Assembly (NCBI GenBank): GCA_002314875.1
Contig: DCHS01000045.1
Coordinates: forward strand, 33,910-65,242
DNA: 31,333 bases
Origin: Prevotellaceae bacterium UBA1746
Lineage (GTDB): Bacteria; Bacteroidota; Bacteroidia; Bacteroidales; Bacteroidaceae
Direction of reading: 5' to 3'
Part shown: positions 1-7,761 of the stretch, piece by piece
Position numbering within the stretch: the stretch's first letter is position 1
How the letters are laid out: every line of letters starts with the position of its first letter
Made by a program: the position numbers and the translations under genes
The notes under the pieces: generated by a model
The model's database searches: none
What the model was told of the DNA's origin: nothing
What the model saw: only the letters and a program-made list of their open reading frames with translations

Positions 1-1137
1 AAATGGGTTTCCTGCTGGGGCAATGCTACTTCGATTACTGATCGCAAAGAGGCGACCTATGCCAAGGACTTGACATTGAGATATCCCGTTCGCATCTGTT
101 TTTCGGGAAATAAGCTTCGTTTCCGTTTTTCCAATCTGACGGGAACAGAACCTGTAACATTGTCTCAGGTTTTTGTGGCTAAAATCGTTGAGGCCGGGAA
201 TGATTATATTCCTGTTGCAGTAACGTTCGATGGCGGTGACTCTGTGACAATGGCACCTGGAACGGAAACGACGAGCGATGAGATTTCTTTTGAAATTACT
301 GCCGGTGAATCCATTGAGGTAAGTATTTATCTGGGCGAATATACTCAGATGAATGCCGGGACACAGATTACGGGACCGCTGTCACGAGGGAAATACAGTT
401 ATGGTAATTTTGCCCAGGAAAGAACGCTTCCTCTCGATTTAACCCGCAATACTAATTGGTTCTATTTCCTGAACACAATAGATATCTATACTGAAGAACA
501 GAACCATGCGCTGGTTTGCTATGGTGATTCCATTACGGCCCAAAGTTGGCCGGACTATCTTGCCCAGCGCTGTTGGGATGAGGGTTATCATCATGTTGCC
601 ATTATCCGTCGTGCTGTAAGTGGAACCCGCATTCTGCGCCAGTACGATTGCATCACCTATCAGGCCTATGGTTTGAAAGGCGAAACACGTTTTCCCATTG
701 AGATGAATGTTGCTGGTGCCAGTGCGGTTATTCTGCAACATGGCATAAACGACATTATTCATCCAGTTGGTGTTGAGGTCAATCCTTTCCGCCCTTGGAG
801 TGATATGCCGAGTGTTGAGGAAATGTCCGAGGGTTTCCGCCGTTTCTATATCTCTCACGCTCGCGAATTGGGCCTCAAAGTGTGGAGTGGTACGCTCCTC
901 CCCATTTTTGGCTGGAGGACCTACAATGAAGACCGCGAAAAGATGCGTGTGGCTTTCAACGAGTGGTTGAGAACTGCCTCCGTGTTCGATGGCTGTGTGG
1001 ACTTCGATGCCGCTGTGAGAGACCAGGCCGATCTTCGTTCTTTTGCTCCGGGCTTTGACTCTGGCGATCATCTGCATCCCAGCGAGTCCGCCTACAAGGC
1101 TATGGCTGATGCAGTGCCCTCGGAACTCCTCGGCTGA
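1..1137 (+). CDS. SGNH/GDSL-type hydrolase, 5'-truncated by window edge
   Basis: The frame is open from base 1 through the stop at 1135-1137 (378 codons visible), so the start lies outside the window; the internal TTG at 70 is not a credible start. An N-terminal beta-rich domain (visible residues 1-165) contains the W-G and LTLRYPVRI / RFSNLTGTEP patterns usual ahead of the hydrolase domain in this subfamily. The SGNH blocks follow: GDSIT (block I, catalytic Ser codon at 529), LQHGIND (block III) and GDHLHPS near the C-terminus (block V, Asp and His of the triad). Family knowledge: these are secreted esterases, often deacetylating carbohydrates. The substrate cannot be read from sequence and the signal peptide is not visible. 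A hairpin begins immediately after the stop codon. Confidence 0.9.
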   Translation, partial: KWVSCWGNATSITDRKEATYAKDLTLRYPVRICFSGNKLRFRFSNLTGTEPVTLSQVFVAKIVEAGNDYIPVAVTFDGGDSVTMAPGTETTSDEISFEITAGESIEVSIYLGEYTQMNAGTQITGPLSRGKYSYGNFAQERTLPLDLTRNTNWFYFLNTIDIYTEEQNHALVCYGDSITAQSWPDYLAQRCWDEGYHHVAIIRRAVSGTRILRQYDCITYQAYGLKGETRFPIEMNVAGASAVILQHGINDIIHPVGVEVNPFRPWSDMPSVEEMSEGFRRFYISHARELGLKVWSGTLLPIFGWRTYNEDREKMRVAFNEWLRTASVFDGCVDFDAAVRDQADLRSFAPGFDSGDHLHPSESAYKAMADAVPSELLG

Positions 1138-1254
1138 TACGCGGCCTTGCCGCGTACACCGGAACGGACTGCTGATCAGCGCGGCTTAACGCCCCGCTCA
1201 CCGGAACGGACTGCTGATCAGCGTGGCTTAACGCCCCGCTCACCGGAACGGACT
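1138..1254 (+). repeat. Tandem 42-bp hairpin repeat with CACCGGAACGGACT tails
   Basis: A perfect 8-bp stem (TACGCGGC, 1138-1145, with GCCGCGTA, 1149-1156) is followed directly by CACCGGAACGGACT (1157-1170). Two 42-bp units then run 1157-1198 and 1199-1240, with one substitution (C/T at the unpaired stem position), and a third copy of the 14-mer ends the array at 1241-1254. Each unit contains the palindrome GCTGATCAGC and a hairpin (1178-1198 and 1220-1240) in which AGCG pairs with CGCT and GGC with GCC around a TTAAC loop. The 14-mer recurs at 10230, 13073, 14008 and 14066. I do not recognise a named family. Confidence 0.85.
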
Positions 1255-1283
1255 AACTAATAGATATATAAAAACAACAAGAT

Positions 1284-3878
1284 ATGACACGCTATTATTT
1301 CACTGCTTTTGCTATGGCTATGGCGCTGAGTGCTTCCGCTCAGAGCATGGTAGTACATACGAAAGAAGGTACAACATTTACCCACCAGGTTTCTACCATT
1401 CAGGACGTTGTCTTTGACGAAAACGCAACGCCTGCTTTTACCTTTGCCAAAGGCTCTAACAATGAACTTGTTTTTGATTCAAATCCTTCAACGGGAACTA
1501 TTAGTTTCAATGCTCAGAACTATTGGATTCTGACCGATGTCACTGACGACGGTTGGTGGACCATTGACAAGCGCTTTGGCCTCGCAGGCGACCAGGAACT
1601 CAAAATCACTGCCGAAGGTAACAATGGCGATAAAGAGCGATTCGGTTCGTTTACGATTCTCTGTGGTTCAGAAATTATTGAATGCATTGTCCGTCAGACC
1701 GATGCTGCACACAATAAAAATGTAGCCCTTCCCGACGATGTTTTCCGCGCTTATGTTCTGGAACGTTATGATGCCGACAAGGACGGTAATCTTTCTTTTG
1801 AAGAGGCCCTTGCGATAAAAAAACTGGAACTCTATAACCAGGGAATTTCCTCACTTGTTGGTATTGAACACATGAAGAACCTTGAAAGTTTGGATTGTGA
1901 CAAGAATAACATTGAAGGTACGCTGAATCTTTCCGGCCTTACCCATCTGAAAGAAGTTAATTGTTCGCACAACTATTACACTACCTTGAATTTGAGTGGT
2001 TGTGAAAGTCTCGAACGTCTTACGGCCAACGATAATTATCGAGAAGAAGGCTGGAAGACATTATTCTCATTGAAGAATATTGATCTTACAGGTTGCAAGA
2101 GCCTGAGTGTTATCAAGATTGACGATAATGCCCTTGAGGCTATGGATTTGAGGGATTGTGTTGCTCTCACCGACTTGAACTGCGCTATTAACCAACTCTC
2201 ATCCATTGATGTTTCCAACTGTACTAAGTTGAAGTACCTCCATGTACGCAACAATAAGTTGAAGGGCGAGATCCTCGACGTAACGATGTGTCCCGATTTG
2301 AGTTATCTCAGTTGTTTCGATAATGAACTTGGAGAATTGAAACTCGGCAATAAACCTGCACTCGGACAGATCTTGGCATACGGAAATGCGTTGAAGGAAA
2401 TCAATCTCAGCGAGTGTCCGAATCTTTTCCAGTTGGAATTGTCTAACAACCAACTTTCTACGATTGACGTAACGCATAATCCGTTGTTGAAGACTTTTGA
2501 TATCGCTAACAATCCGATTACTTCGGTTGATCTCAGCAAGAATCCGAAAATTGTTACCCTTGAAGTCAATAACACCGAACTTTCTGCTCTCGACCTCTCA
2601 GCAAATCATGAGGTTAACACCCTCAGTGCCAACAGTTGCAAACTCGAGACAATAAACCTCTCCGGCTGTTCTTCTTTGTACACGTTGAGTGCATATGATA
2701 ATGTTCTTAATGCCCTTGATCTCAAGGATTGTGGAAACTTGTTCCAGATGACGGTGAATACCAACCATATTGCTTCTTTGGATGTTTCTCCTTGTTCAAA
2801 GATTTCCATTGTTAACTGTAACAATAATAATCTGACGAGTTTCAATGCCAAGGGTTGTACCGAATTGTATTCACTCGATTTGGAACAAAATCAACTCGAA
2901 ACACTTGACCTTAGTGGTCTTCGCAGTCTTCAGGAAGTTTATGTCAGCAAAAACCGTCTGAGCGACCTCAATATCGCATATCTCGATCGTCTGACCACTG
3001 CTGAACTCTATGAGAATAACCTCAAGAACATTAGCCTGAAAGGACTTACAGCATTGCAGGAACTCCATTTGCAGTATAACCAGTTGGCGGATGTTGACTT
3101 GAAGCCTGCGAGTGCGCTTACGTACCTGGATATTCGCGGTAACCTCATGAAGCAGTTGGTGCTCACTGACAATCTCGCTTTGACCACCGTTTATGCAAGA
3201 GAATGTCAGAATTTGAAGACCATTTATATTAATGAGGAAAATTCGCTCGCTGAACTTTACTTCGACGACGGAGTGACAGTTCTTTATGGCTATCCCAGTG
3301 AAACGGGTGGAGGCGAAGAAGAAACGGTAGACCCCGAACTTGAAGGTTTCTTTACCAAGGTAACGCACACCCAGAGCATCACTACTGGAAATGGCGAGAA
3401 ATATCTTTTGGTTTGCCAGAAGCCCAACAGCACCTATGTAACCCTCAACGAACGTTTGAGCAGTAACTATGTGACTTCAGCTGATATTACGATGAGCGCT
3501 GACGGCATTGAAGCGAACGATGATAATTTGAAGCATGCCCTTGTTCTGACTGCCGGTACTACCGAAGGCACCTATTCCATTGCAGGCGATGGTATCTACA
3601 AGTCCAAGCCCTATATGTGTTCAATGGGAGCCTACGATGCAAGTCTTCTTCCTTTTGGAAAGATCTCCTTCCAAAGCAGTGCGGATGCAGTTTCTCCCGA
3701 AAGAACCTATTGGAAGATTGCTTTTGACGAAGAAGGTCATGTTCTCGTTGAGAGCCAGATTGCAGAAGGTTGGACCATGCGATTTAACAATGATTCCAAT
3801 AGCCAGCAGTTTGGTGTTTGCCAGAGTTCTGAAGCAAATACCCTTCCGTTGGAATTGTATAAGTGCAAGGTAAAGTAA
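1284..3878 (+). CDS. Secreted leucine-rich-repeat protein with BACON-like domain
   Basis: An 864-aa exported protein. Residues 1-19 form a signal peptide ending SASA-Q. Residues 21-45 are a short beta module (MVVHTKEG...DVVFDE) also seen in the FISUMP-type protein at 30245. Residues about 74-139 resemble a BACON domain (WWTIDKRFG...FTILCG...IVRQTD). Residues 163-174 (DADKDGNLSFEE) form a complete EF-hand/dockerin-type calcium loop. About 22 leucine-rich repeats of roughly 21 residues follow to about residue 660, with LDLS-x-C / N-x-L cores. A Gly/Glu-rich linker (GGGEEE) leads to a C-terminal beta domain of about 180 residues ending LYKCKVK. LRRs of this kind are surface adhesion or ligand-binding modules; the ligand is unknown. 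No TTTG/TANNTTTG promoter is visible directly upstream, so it may be read with the upstream gene through the repeat array. An intrinsic terminator follows. Confidence 0.85.
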   Translation: MTRYYFTAFAMAMALSASAQSMVVHTKEGTTFTHQVSTIQDVVFDENATPAFTFAKGSNNELVFDSNPSTGTISFNAQNYWILTDVTDDGWWTIDKRFGLAGDQELKITAEGNNGDKERFGSFTILCGSEIIECIVRQTDAAHNKNVALPDDVFRAYVLERYDADKDGNLSFEEALAIKKLELYNQGISSLVGIEHMKNLESLDCDKNNIEGTLNLSGLTHLKEVNCSHNYYTTLNLSGCESLERLTANDNYREEGWKTLFSLKNIDLTGCKSLSVIKIDDNALEAMDLRDCVALTDLNCAINQLSSIDVSNCTKLKYLHVRNNKLKGEILDVTMCPDLSYLSCFDNELGELKLGNKPALGQILAYGNALKEINLSECPNLFQLELSNNQLSTIDVTHNPLLKTFDIANNPITSVDLSKNPKIVTLEVNNTELSALDLSANHEVNTLSANSCKLETINLSGCSSLYTLSAYDNVLNALDLKDCGNLFQMTVNTNHIASLDVSPCSKISIVNCNNNNLTSFNAKGCTELYSLDLEQNQLETLDLSGLRSLQEVYVSKNRLSDLNIAYLDRLTTAELYENNLKNISLKGLTALQELHLQYNQLADVDLKPASALTYLDIRGNLMKQLVLTDNLALTTVYARECQNLKTIYINEENSLAELYFDDGVTVLYGYPSETGGGEEETVDPELEGFFTKVTHTQSITTGNGEKYLLVCQKPNSTYVTLNERLSSNYVTSADITMSADGIEANDDNLKHALVLTAGTTEGTYSIAGDGIYKSKPYMCSMGAYDASLLPFGKISFQSSADAVSPERTYWKIAFDEEGHVLVESQIAEGWTMRFNNDSNSQQFGVCQSSEANTLPLELYKCKVK

Positions 3879-3902
3879 CCGCGTTATAATCAAATACTCA
3901 AG

Positions 3903-3942
3903 GCGCATCAAAGTAGAAAAATCTTTGGTGCGCTTTTATTTT
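3903..3942 (+). terminator. Intrinsic terminator after the LRR gene
   Basis: An 11-bp stem (GCGCATCAAAG, 3903-3913; CTTTGGTGCGC, 3923-3933; one G-U pair) with a 9-nt loop, followed by a T-rich tail (TTTTATTTTT). It lies 24 bases after the LRR stop codon. Confidence 0.85.
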
Positions 3943-3958
3943 TCTTGAGGAAAAACAA

Positions 3959-4042
3959 ATTCGTCCGCGGACGAATGTACATTCGTCGTAGGGCGAATAT
4001 TCTGTCGTCCGCGGACGAATATACTGTCGTCGTACGACGAAT
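3959..4042. repeat. Four palindromes phased at exactly 22 bp
   Basis: Unit 1 (3959-3976) is the perfect 18-bp palindrome ATTCGTCCGCGGACGAAT. Unit 2 (3981-3998) is ATTCGTCGTAGGGCGAAT, imperfect in its centre. Unit 3 has a perfect 14-bp core TCGTCCGCGGACGA (4005-4018). Unit 4 has a perfect 14-bp core TCGTCGTACGACGA (4027-4040). Centres fall at 3967.5, 3989.5, 4011.5 and 4033.5, an exact 22-bp period (about two helical turns), and units 1-2 are joined by the palindrome GAATGTACATTC. The array sits between the LRR terminator and the promoter at 4086, so a protein-binding array or REP-like element is plausible. Confidence 0.85.
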
Positions 4043-4085
4043 CTTTATGAATGCTGAAGAAAAACCAACTTTTTGACGGTAAAGA

Positions 4086-4117
4086 TTTGGAAAAGCCGAA
4101 AATAAATCGTAGATTTG
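4086..4117 (+). promoter_or_regulatory. Bacteroidota-type promoter for glsB-ade-esterase
   Basis: TTTG at 4086-4089, a 20-bp spacer, then TAGATTTG at 4110-4117, matching the -33/-7 consensus for the primary sigma factor of this phylum. The predicted transcript starts near 4124, about 26 bases before the ATG at 4150. The palindrome array ends about 45 bp upstream of the -33 element. Confidence 0.8.
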
Positions 4118-4149
4118 CCACTTGAATTTTCAAAAACACAAATAGTATT

Positions 4150-4410
4150 ATGTTTGAGCATTTAGTAGAATTTACTGCCTATCCGATTATCACTGGTATT
4201 ATCTGCGGTTATATTGCTAATCGCATTATGAGCGGTGAAGGAAAAGGCTGTTGCCTGAATCTTATTGTGGGTATTATCGGCAGTTATGTCGGTACCTTCG
4301 TAGCCAGCCTCCTGGATGTTAATCTTCTCGGAGAAGGTTATCTCAAGAACTTGATATTCTGCGTTTTGGGCGCAGTTCTCGTTCTCTGGGTTTGGAAGAA
4401 AATCTCATAG
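4150..4410 (+). CDS. GlsB/YeaQ/YmgE family small membrane protein
   Basis: An 86-aa protein of the transglycosylase-associated (YeaQ/YmgE/GlsB) family. It has three hydrophobic segments (about residues 8-24, 34-56 and 66-84), the Gly-rich pattern GIICGYIANRIMSGEGKGCCLN, and NLIVGIIGSYVGTF. Members are short inner-membrane proteins linked to stress responses; the molecular role is not established. It is the first gene of a transcription unit with a strong promoter at 4086. Its stop codon is followed after two bases by the ATG of adenine deaminase, so the two are probably translationally coupled. Family assignment is confident, function is not. Confidence 0.88.
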   Translation: MFEHLVEFTAYPIITGIICGYIANRIMSGEGKGCCLNLIVGIIGSYVGTFVASLLDVNLLGEGYLKNLIFCVLGAVLVLWVWKKIS

Positions 4411-4412
4411 TT

Positions 4413-6092
4413 ATGAAATTCTCAGGTCATATCGTTGACATCCGTCAGTGTCGTGTTTTCGATGGAGAAATTGAAGTCGAGAACAACGTAATCAGTTGCA
4501 TTCATGAAGGAATTCCAGAAGATGTAGATTGTAAGAATCTCCCATACATCATGCCGGGATTCATCGATAGTCATGTCCACATTGAAAGCAGCATGATGGT
4601 GCCTGTGGAATTTGCCCGTGTTGCCGTAGAGCAAGGAACGATGGGCGTGGTAACAGACCCCCATGAAATTGCCAATGTTCTCGGTGTTGAAGGCATTGAC
4701 TTCATGATTAATTCCAGCAAGCATATCCGCTTTAATTTCTGCTTTGGCGCTCCCAGTTGCGTTCCTTCCTGCGGTTCCGATATTGAGACCAGTGGGGCAA
4801 CATTGGATAGCAAGGCCATTGAAGTACTGATGGCACGTGAGGATATCGGTTATCTGGCAGAAATGATGAACTATCCCGGTGTCCTTAATGAGGATGCGGA
4901 AGTGATGGCAAAGATCAAGGCGGCCCTTCGCAATGGAAAGCCTGTTGACGGCCATGCTCCCGGTCTCGTTGGAGATGCTCGCAAGAAGTATGTTTCAGCG
5001 GGTATCAGCACTGATCACGAATGTGCTACTTTGGAAGAAGGACGTGCCTGTATTGAAGCCGGCATGAAAGTACTCATTCGCGAAGGTTCTGCTGCCAAGA
5101 ACTACGAGGCTTTGATTCCTTTGTTGAAAGAGTATCCGACAGAAGTTATGTTCTGTACTGATGACTGCCATCCCAATGACCTTATACGTGGCCATATCAA
5201 CCTCATCGTGAGACGAGCTTTGGCAGACGGCTATGACCTTTGGGATGTTCTTCAAGCTGCCTGTGTTAATCCGCAGCAACATTACGGATTGCATTGGGGT
5301 ATCTTGGAACAAGGTGATCCTGCAAACTTCATTATGGTTGACCAGCTCAACGAAAGAATGCGCGTGTTGAGTACCGTGATTCGCGGAAAGGAAGTTTATA
5401 ACTGCAATTCCTATCTGAGAACCATTCAGTCTCAGGCGAAATCCGTGAGCAACCAGATGGCCATTCTCGATAATTATCCCAACCGTTTTGTAGCCACTTC
5501 CATTACCGCCTCCGATATCCGTTATGAACTTCATGCGGGCGATGTCGCTCACATTATCCGTGCTTATGATGGCAGTCTGTTGACCGGCCATGAGCAGGTG
5601 AAGGTTACGGGAAATCCTATGGAAGATGCCCGCTTCCCCTGGAACGAAGTTCAGAAGATCGTCGTTTATAACAGATATACAGAAGGTGCAAGACCCGTTG
5701 TTGGCCTGATTCGTGGTTTTGGCATTAAGAATGGTGCAATGGCGATTTCCGTCGCTCATGATTGCCACAATATCGTTGCCATTGGATCGTCGGATGAATA
5801 TATCGTGAGAGCCATCAACCGTGTCATTGAAATGAAGGGTGGTGAAGTAGCTATTGCCGGAGATGAGATGACCGATATGGCCTTGCCTATCGCTGGTCTT
5901 ATTTCCCCCCTTAGCGGCCATGAAGTAGCTTATCGGAGTGGTCGTCTGCGTGAGACGATCGCCAAGGCAGGCTGTCCTTTGAAAGCACCCTATATCACTA
6001 TGGCATTCATGTGCCTTCCTGTTATCCCCGAACTCAAACTGACGGATAAAGGCCTCTTTGATTCTAATATCTGGTCGTTTGTAAACAGATAA
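4413..6092 (+). CDS. ade: Adenine deaminase
   Basis: Converts adenine to hypoxanthine plus ammonia in purine salvage; cytoplasmic metal-dependent amidohydrolase. From the ATG at 4413 the product is 559 aa, slightly shorter than the E. coli enzyme. Hallmarks are PGFIDSHVHIESS (metal-binding His54 and His56), GTMGVVTDPHEIANV, PVDGHAPGL, STDHECAT, IREGSAAKN and CTDDCHPNDL, plus the C-terminal adenine-deaminase domain ending in ITMAFMCLPVIPELKLTDKGL. I prefer ATG 4413 over the in-frame TTG at 4392: the TTG lies inside glsB, while the ATG sits two bases after the glsB stop and aligns with the usual N-terminus (ANxVDIxxxRVxDGEI-like). A secreted esterase gene follows after 31 bases. Confidence 0.95.
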   Translation: MKFSGHIVDIRQCRVFDGEIEVENNVISCIHEGIPEDVDCKNLPYIMPGFIDSHVHIESSMMVPVEFARVAVEQGTMGVVTDPHEIANVLGVEGIDFMINSSKHIRFNFCFGAPSCVPSCGSDIETSGATLDSKAIEVLMAREDIGYLAEMMNYPGVLNEDAEVMAKIKAALRNGKPVDGHAPGLVGDARKKYVSAGISTDHECATLEEGRACIEAGMKVLIREGSAAKNYEALIPLLKEYPTEVMFCTDDCHPNDLIRGHINLIVRRALADGYDLWDVLQAACVNPQQHYGLHWGILEQGDPANFIMVDQLNERMRVLSTVIRGKEVYNCNSYLRTIQSQAKSVSNQMAILDNYPNRFVATSITASDIRYELHAGDVAHIIRAYDGSLLTGHEQVKVTGNPMEDARFPWNEVQKIVVYNRYTEGARPVVGLIRGFGIKNGAMAISVAHDCHNIVAIGSSDEYIVRAINRVIEMKGGEVAIAGDEMTDMALPIAGLISPLSGHEVAYRSGRLRETIAKAGCPLKAPYITMAFMCLPVIPELKLTDKGLFDSNIWSFVNR

Positions 6093-6118
6093 ACCCAATA
6101 AGCCCCATAAACCTTATT
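6091..6118 (+). repeat. AAACCCAATA / ATAAACCTTAT intergenic word
   Basis: The ade-esterase gap consists of AAACCCAATA, then a GCCCC spacer, then ATAAACCTTATT. The same words occur at 24223-24253 and, in part, at 31163-31186, all in plus orientation. It looks like a short dispersed Prevotella-type intergenic repeat; function unknown. Confidence 0.55.
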
Positions 6119-6123
6119 CCCCC

Positions 6124-6933
6124 ATGAAGAAGTACTTGCTATTTTGCTTAATGGCATTGAGTTCCTTAGTAGCATTTGCACAAGGAGAGACGCGCTATAA
6201 GACTGTGACAGATGTGCCTTATCGTTCGAACGCTGTCGGTTATGCTGCTGACCGTTGCAGAGTGGATGTTTACTATCCCGAGAACCTCAGTGACTGTCCT
6301 GTTGCTGTATGGTTTCACGGCGGTGGCTTGACGGGAGGACATAAGGAAATTCCCGAAGAATTGAAGAATTCTGGCCTGGTTGTAATCGGTGTGAACTATC
6401 GCCTTCTTCCGAAGTCAACGATTGATGAGACGATAGACGATGCTGCCGCTGCTGTTGCTTGGGCATATCAGCATGCAGAAGAGTATAATGGCAGTCATCA
6501 GAAACTCTTTGTCAGCGGCCATTCTGCAGGAGGTTATCTGACCGATATGGTTGGTCTCGACAAGAAGTGGCTTGCAAAATACAACATGGACCCTGATTCT
6601 CTGGCTGGTCTCTTTCCTTTCAGTGGTCAGTGTATTACCCATTTCAATGTCCGTGAGCAGAAAGGAATCGGCGCTTTACAGCCTACGATTGATGAATATG
6701 CTCCTTTGTTCTTTGTCCGCAAAGATTGTCCGCCAATCGTGATACTTTCAGGTGATCGTGAATTGGAACTCTTTGGCCGTTATGAAGAACAGGCGTATTT
6801 TTGGAGACTTTTCAAATTGTTGGAGCATCCTTATGCTTACCTCTATGAAATGCAGGGTTATGATCATGGCTATATGCCTCATCCGGCCTTCTATATTATG
6901 AAGAACCACATCAAGAAGATTTTGGAGAAATAA
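6124..6933 (+). CDS. Secreted alpha/beta-hydrolase (HSL-like esterase)
   Basis: A 269-aa exported serine hydrolase. Residues 1-19 are a signal peptide (LLFCLMALSSLVAFA-Q). The fold begins after YKTVTDVPY. HGGG at 65-68 is the oxyanion-hole motif of the hormone-sensitive-lipase/BD-FAE group. GHSAGG places the nucleophile at Ser134. SGDRELE gives the probable acid Asp211, and YDHGYM the His248. Family members hydrolyse short acyl or acetyl esters, including on plant polysaccharides; the actual substrate is unknown. It lies 31 bases after ade and probably shares the 4086 promoter, although its secreted role is unrelated to cytoplasmic purine salvage. A strong hairpin terminator follows. Confidence 0.88.
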   Translation: MKKYLLFCLMALSSLVAFAQGETRYKTVTDVPYRSNAVGYAADRCRVDVYYPENLSDCPVAVWFHGGGLTGGHKEIPEELKNSGLVVIGVNYRLLPKSTIDETIDDAAAAVAWAYQHAEEYNGSHQKLFVSGHSAGGYLTDMVGLDKKWLAKYNMDPDSLAGLFPFSGQCITHFNVREQKGIGALQPTIDEYAPLFFVRKDCPPIVILSGDRELELFGRYEEQAYFWRLFKLLEHPYAYLYEMQGYDHGYMPHPAFYIMKNHIKKILEK

Positions 6934-6953
6934 GATTATAGTATTTATAAAGA

Positions 6954-6993
6954 AACAGCGCTCGGAAAGCAAATTCCGAGCGCTGTTCTTATC
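6954..6993. terminator. Bidirectional terminator between esterase and yaaA
   Basis: A perfect 14-bp stem (AACAGCGCTCGGAA, 6954-6967; its complement at 6974-6987) with a 6-nt loop. Pyrimidine-rich sequence follows on the plus strand (TCTTATCTTC) and AT-rich sequence on the minus strand. It separates convergent genes whose stops lie at 6933 and 7000. Confidence 0.8.
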
Positions 6994-6999
6994 TTCAAA

Positions 7000-7752
7000 T
7001 TATCTTCTGATAAAATGAGGGAAGGCATCTTCACCATAGTTGGGAGCGAAGGAAAAACCTTCGTAGTCATAGGCTGTGAGCGCCTCAGGAGATGAAAGCT
7101 GATTTTCAAGGATGAAGCGAACCATGGCACCACGACAACTCTTGGCCCATACAGCCTGTACTTTCAAATCTCCTTTGGGATTTTTTACATAGAAAAGCGG
7201 CTGGATTACCTTCACCGATTCGCGAACCCGTTTCCAATCGAACAAATGCTCATATTCCTCCGTGGAAAGATGAATGAGAACACCGTCATCTGCCTTAACA
7301 CTGGCAATCAATGCATCGGTGAGCGCGGCTTTTCGCTGTGCGGACAATTCAAAGATTGCCTTTGGCTTTGCACTGGGTTTCTCCAAACGGTAGGGGACGA
7401 CGGCATCCAAAGGACGAAGAATACCGTAGAGAAACGAGGTGATCCATAAATGATGTTGGCCAAATGCCAATGCGGCTTCTGATAGTGTCGATGCTTTGAG
7501 GTGCTTGTAAGCTTGACCGTTGTAGGCCAGGATAGCAGGGAGTTCCTGCGCTGTGAAAAAGTTCTGGTAGCGAAGCCAGTTTTCGGAGGCAATCTTGTGA
7601 CTGCATCCAAACATTTCTTCAAGTTGGAGAATATCAAGTTGCGCCAGCTCTTTTGCTAGAGCATCTGCCGTTTCCCGAAACAGCGGTTCTGAAGACGGTT
7701 CGCGAGATGCTTTTGCATTCATGATTTTTGCGTTGGCAAGGAGAATCTGCAT
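7000..7752 (-). CDS. yaaA: YaaA (DUF328) peroxide-stress-type protein
   Basis: A 250-aa cytoplasmic protein of the YaaA/UPF0246 family. Diagnostic blocks are NGQAYKHL near residue 79, SFLYGILRPLDAVVPYRLE (the YGxLRPxD motif), YDWKR-like FDWKRV, and the C-terminal KSCRGAMVRFI, corresponding to the usual K-x-x-RG-x-M-x-R-x-I. In E. coli YaaA is OxyR-induced and limits iron-driven oxidative DNA damage; the biochemical mechanism is not settled here. Length fits the family (about 255 aa). It starts 9 bases after the stop of the GH97 gene on the same strand, so the two are probably co-transcribed from the GH97 promoter, an unexpected partner for a glycosidase. Confidence 0.92.
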   Translation of the reverse strand: MQILLANAKIMNAKASREPSSEPLFRETADALAKELAQLDILQLEEMFGCSHKIASENWLRYQNFFTAQELPAILAYNGQAYKHLKASTLSEAALAFGQHHLWITSFLYGILRPLDAVVPYRLEKPSAKPKAIFELSAQRKAALTDALIASVKADDGVLIHLSTEEYEHLFDWKRVRESVKVIQPLFYVKNPKGDLKVQAVWAKSCRGAMVRFILENQLSSPEALTAYDYEGFSFAPNYGEDAFPHFIRR

Positions 7753-7761
7753 AGTCGGGAT

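Noticed and set aside
439..1077. Antisense open frame of 212 codons opposite the SGNH hydrolase
   Set aside because: The sense strand carries clear catalytic motifs; the antisense translation has low-complexity composition and no family resemblance.
1860..3240. LRR region as a DNA-level tandem repeat
   Set aside because: The periodicity is at protein level (about 21 residues) with divergent codons; not a recent DNA expansion.
3959..4042. Palindrome array as a CRISPR
   Set aside because: Units are 18-bp dyads with 4-bp spacers, not 24-40 bp repeats with unique spacers, and no cas genes are present.
3936..4139. Minus-strand 67-codon frame running through the palindrome array
   Set aside because: It covers a terminator, the palindromes and the glsB promoter; peptide content merely reflects the repeats.
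4995..6098. Long antisense open frame (367 codons) opposite adenine deaminase
   Set aside because: It mirrors the well-supported ade gene, shows no recognisable domain, and has no promoter; a codon-bias shadow.
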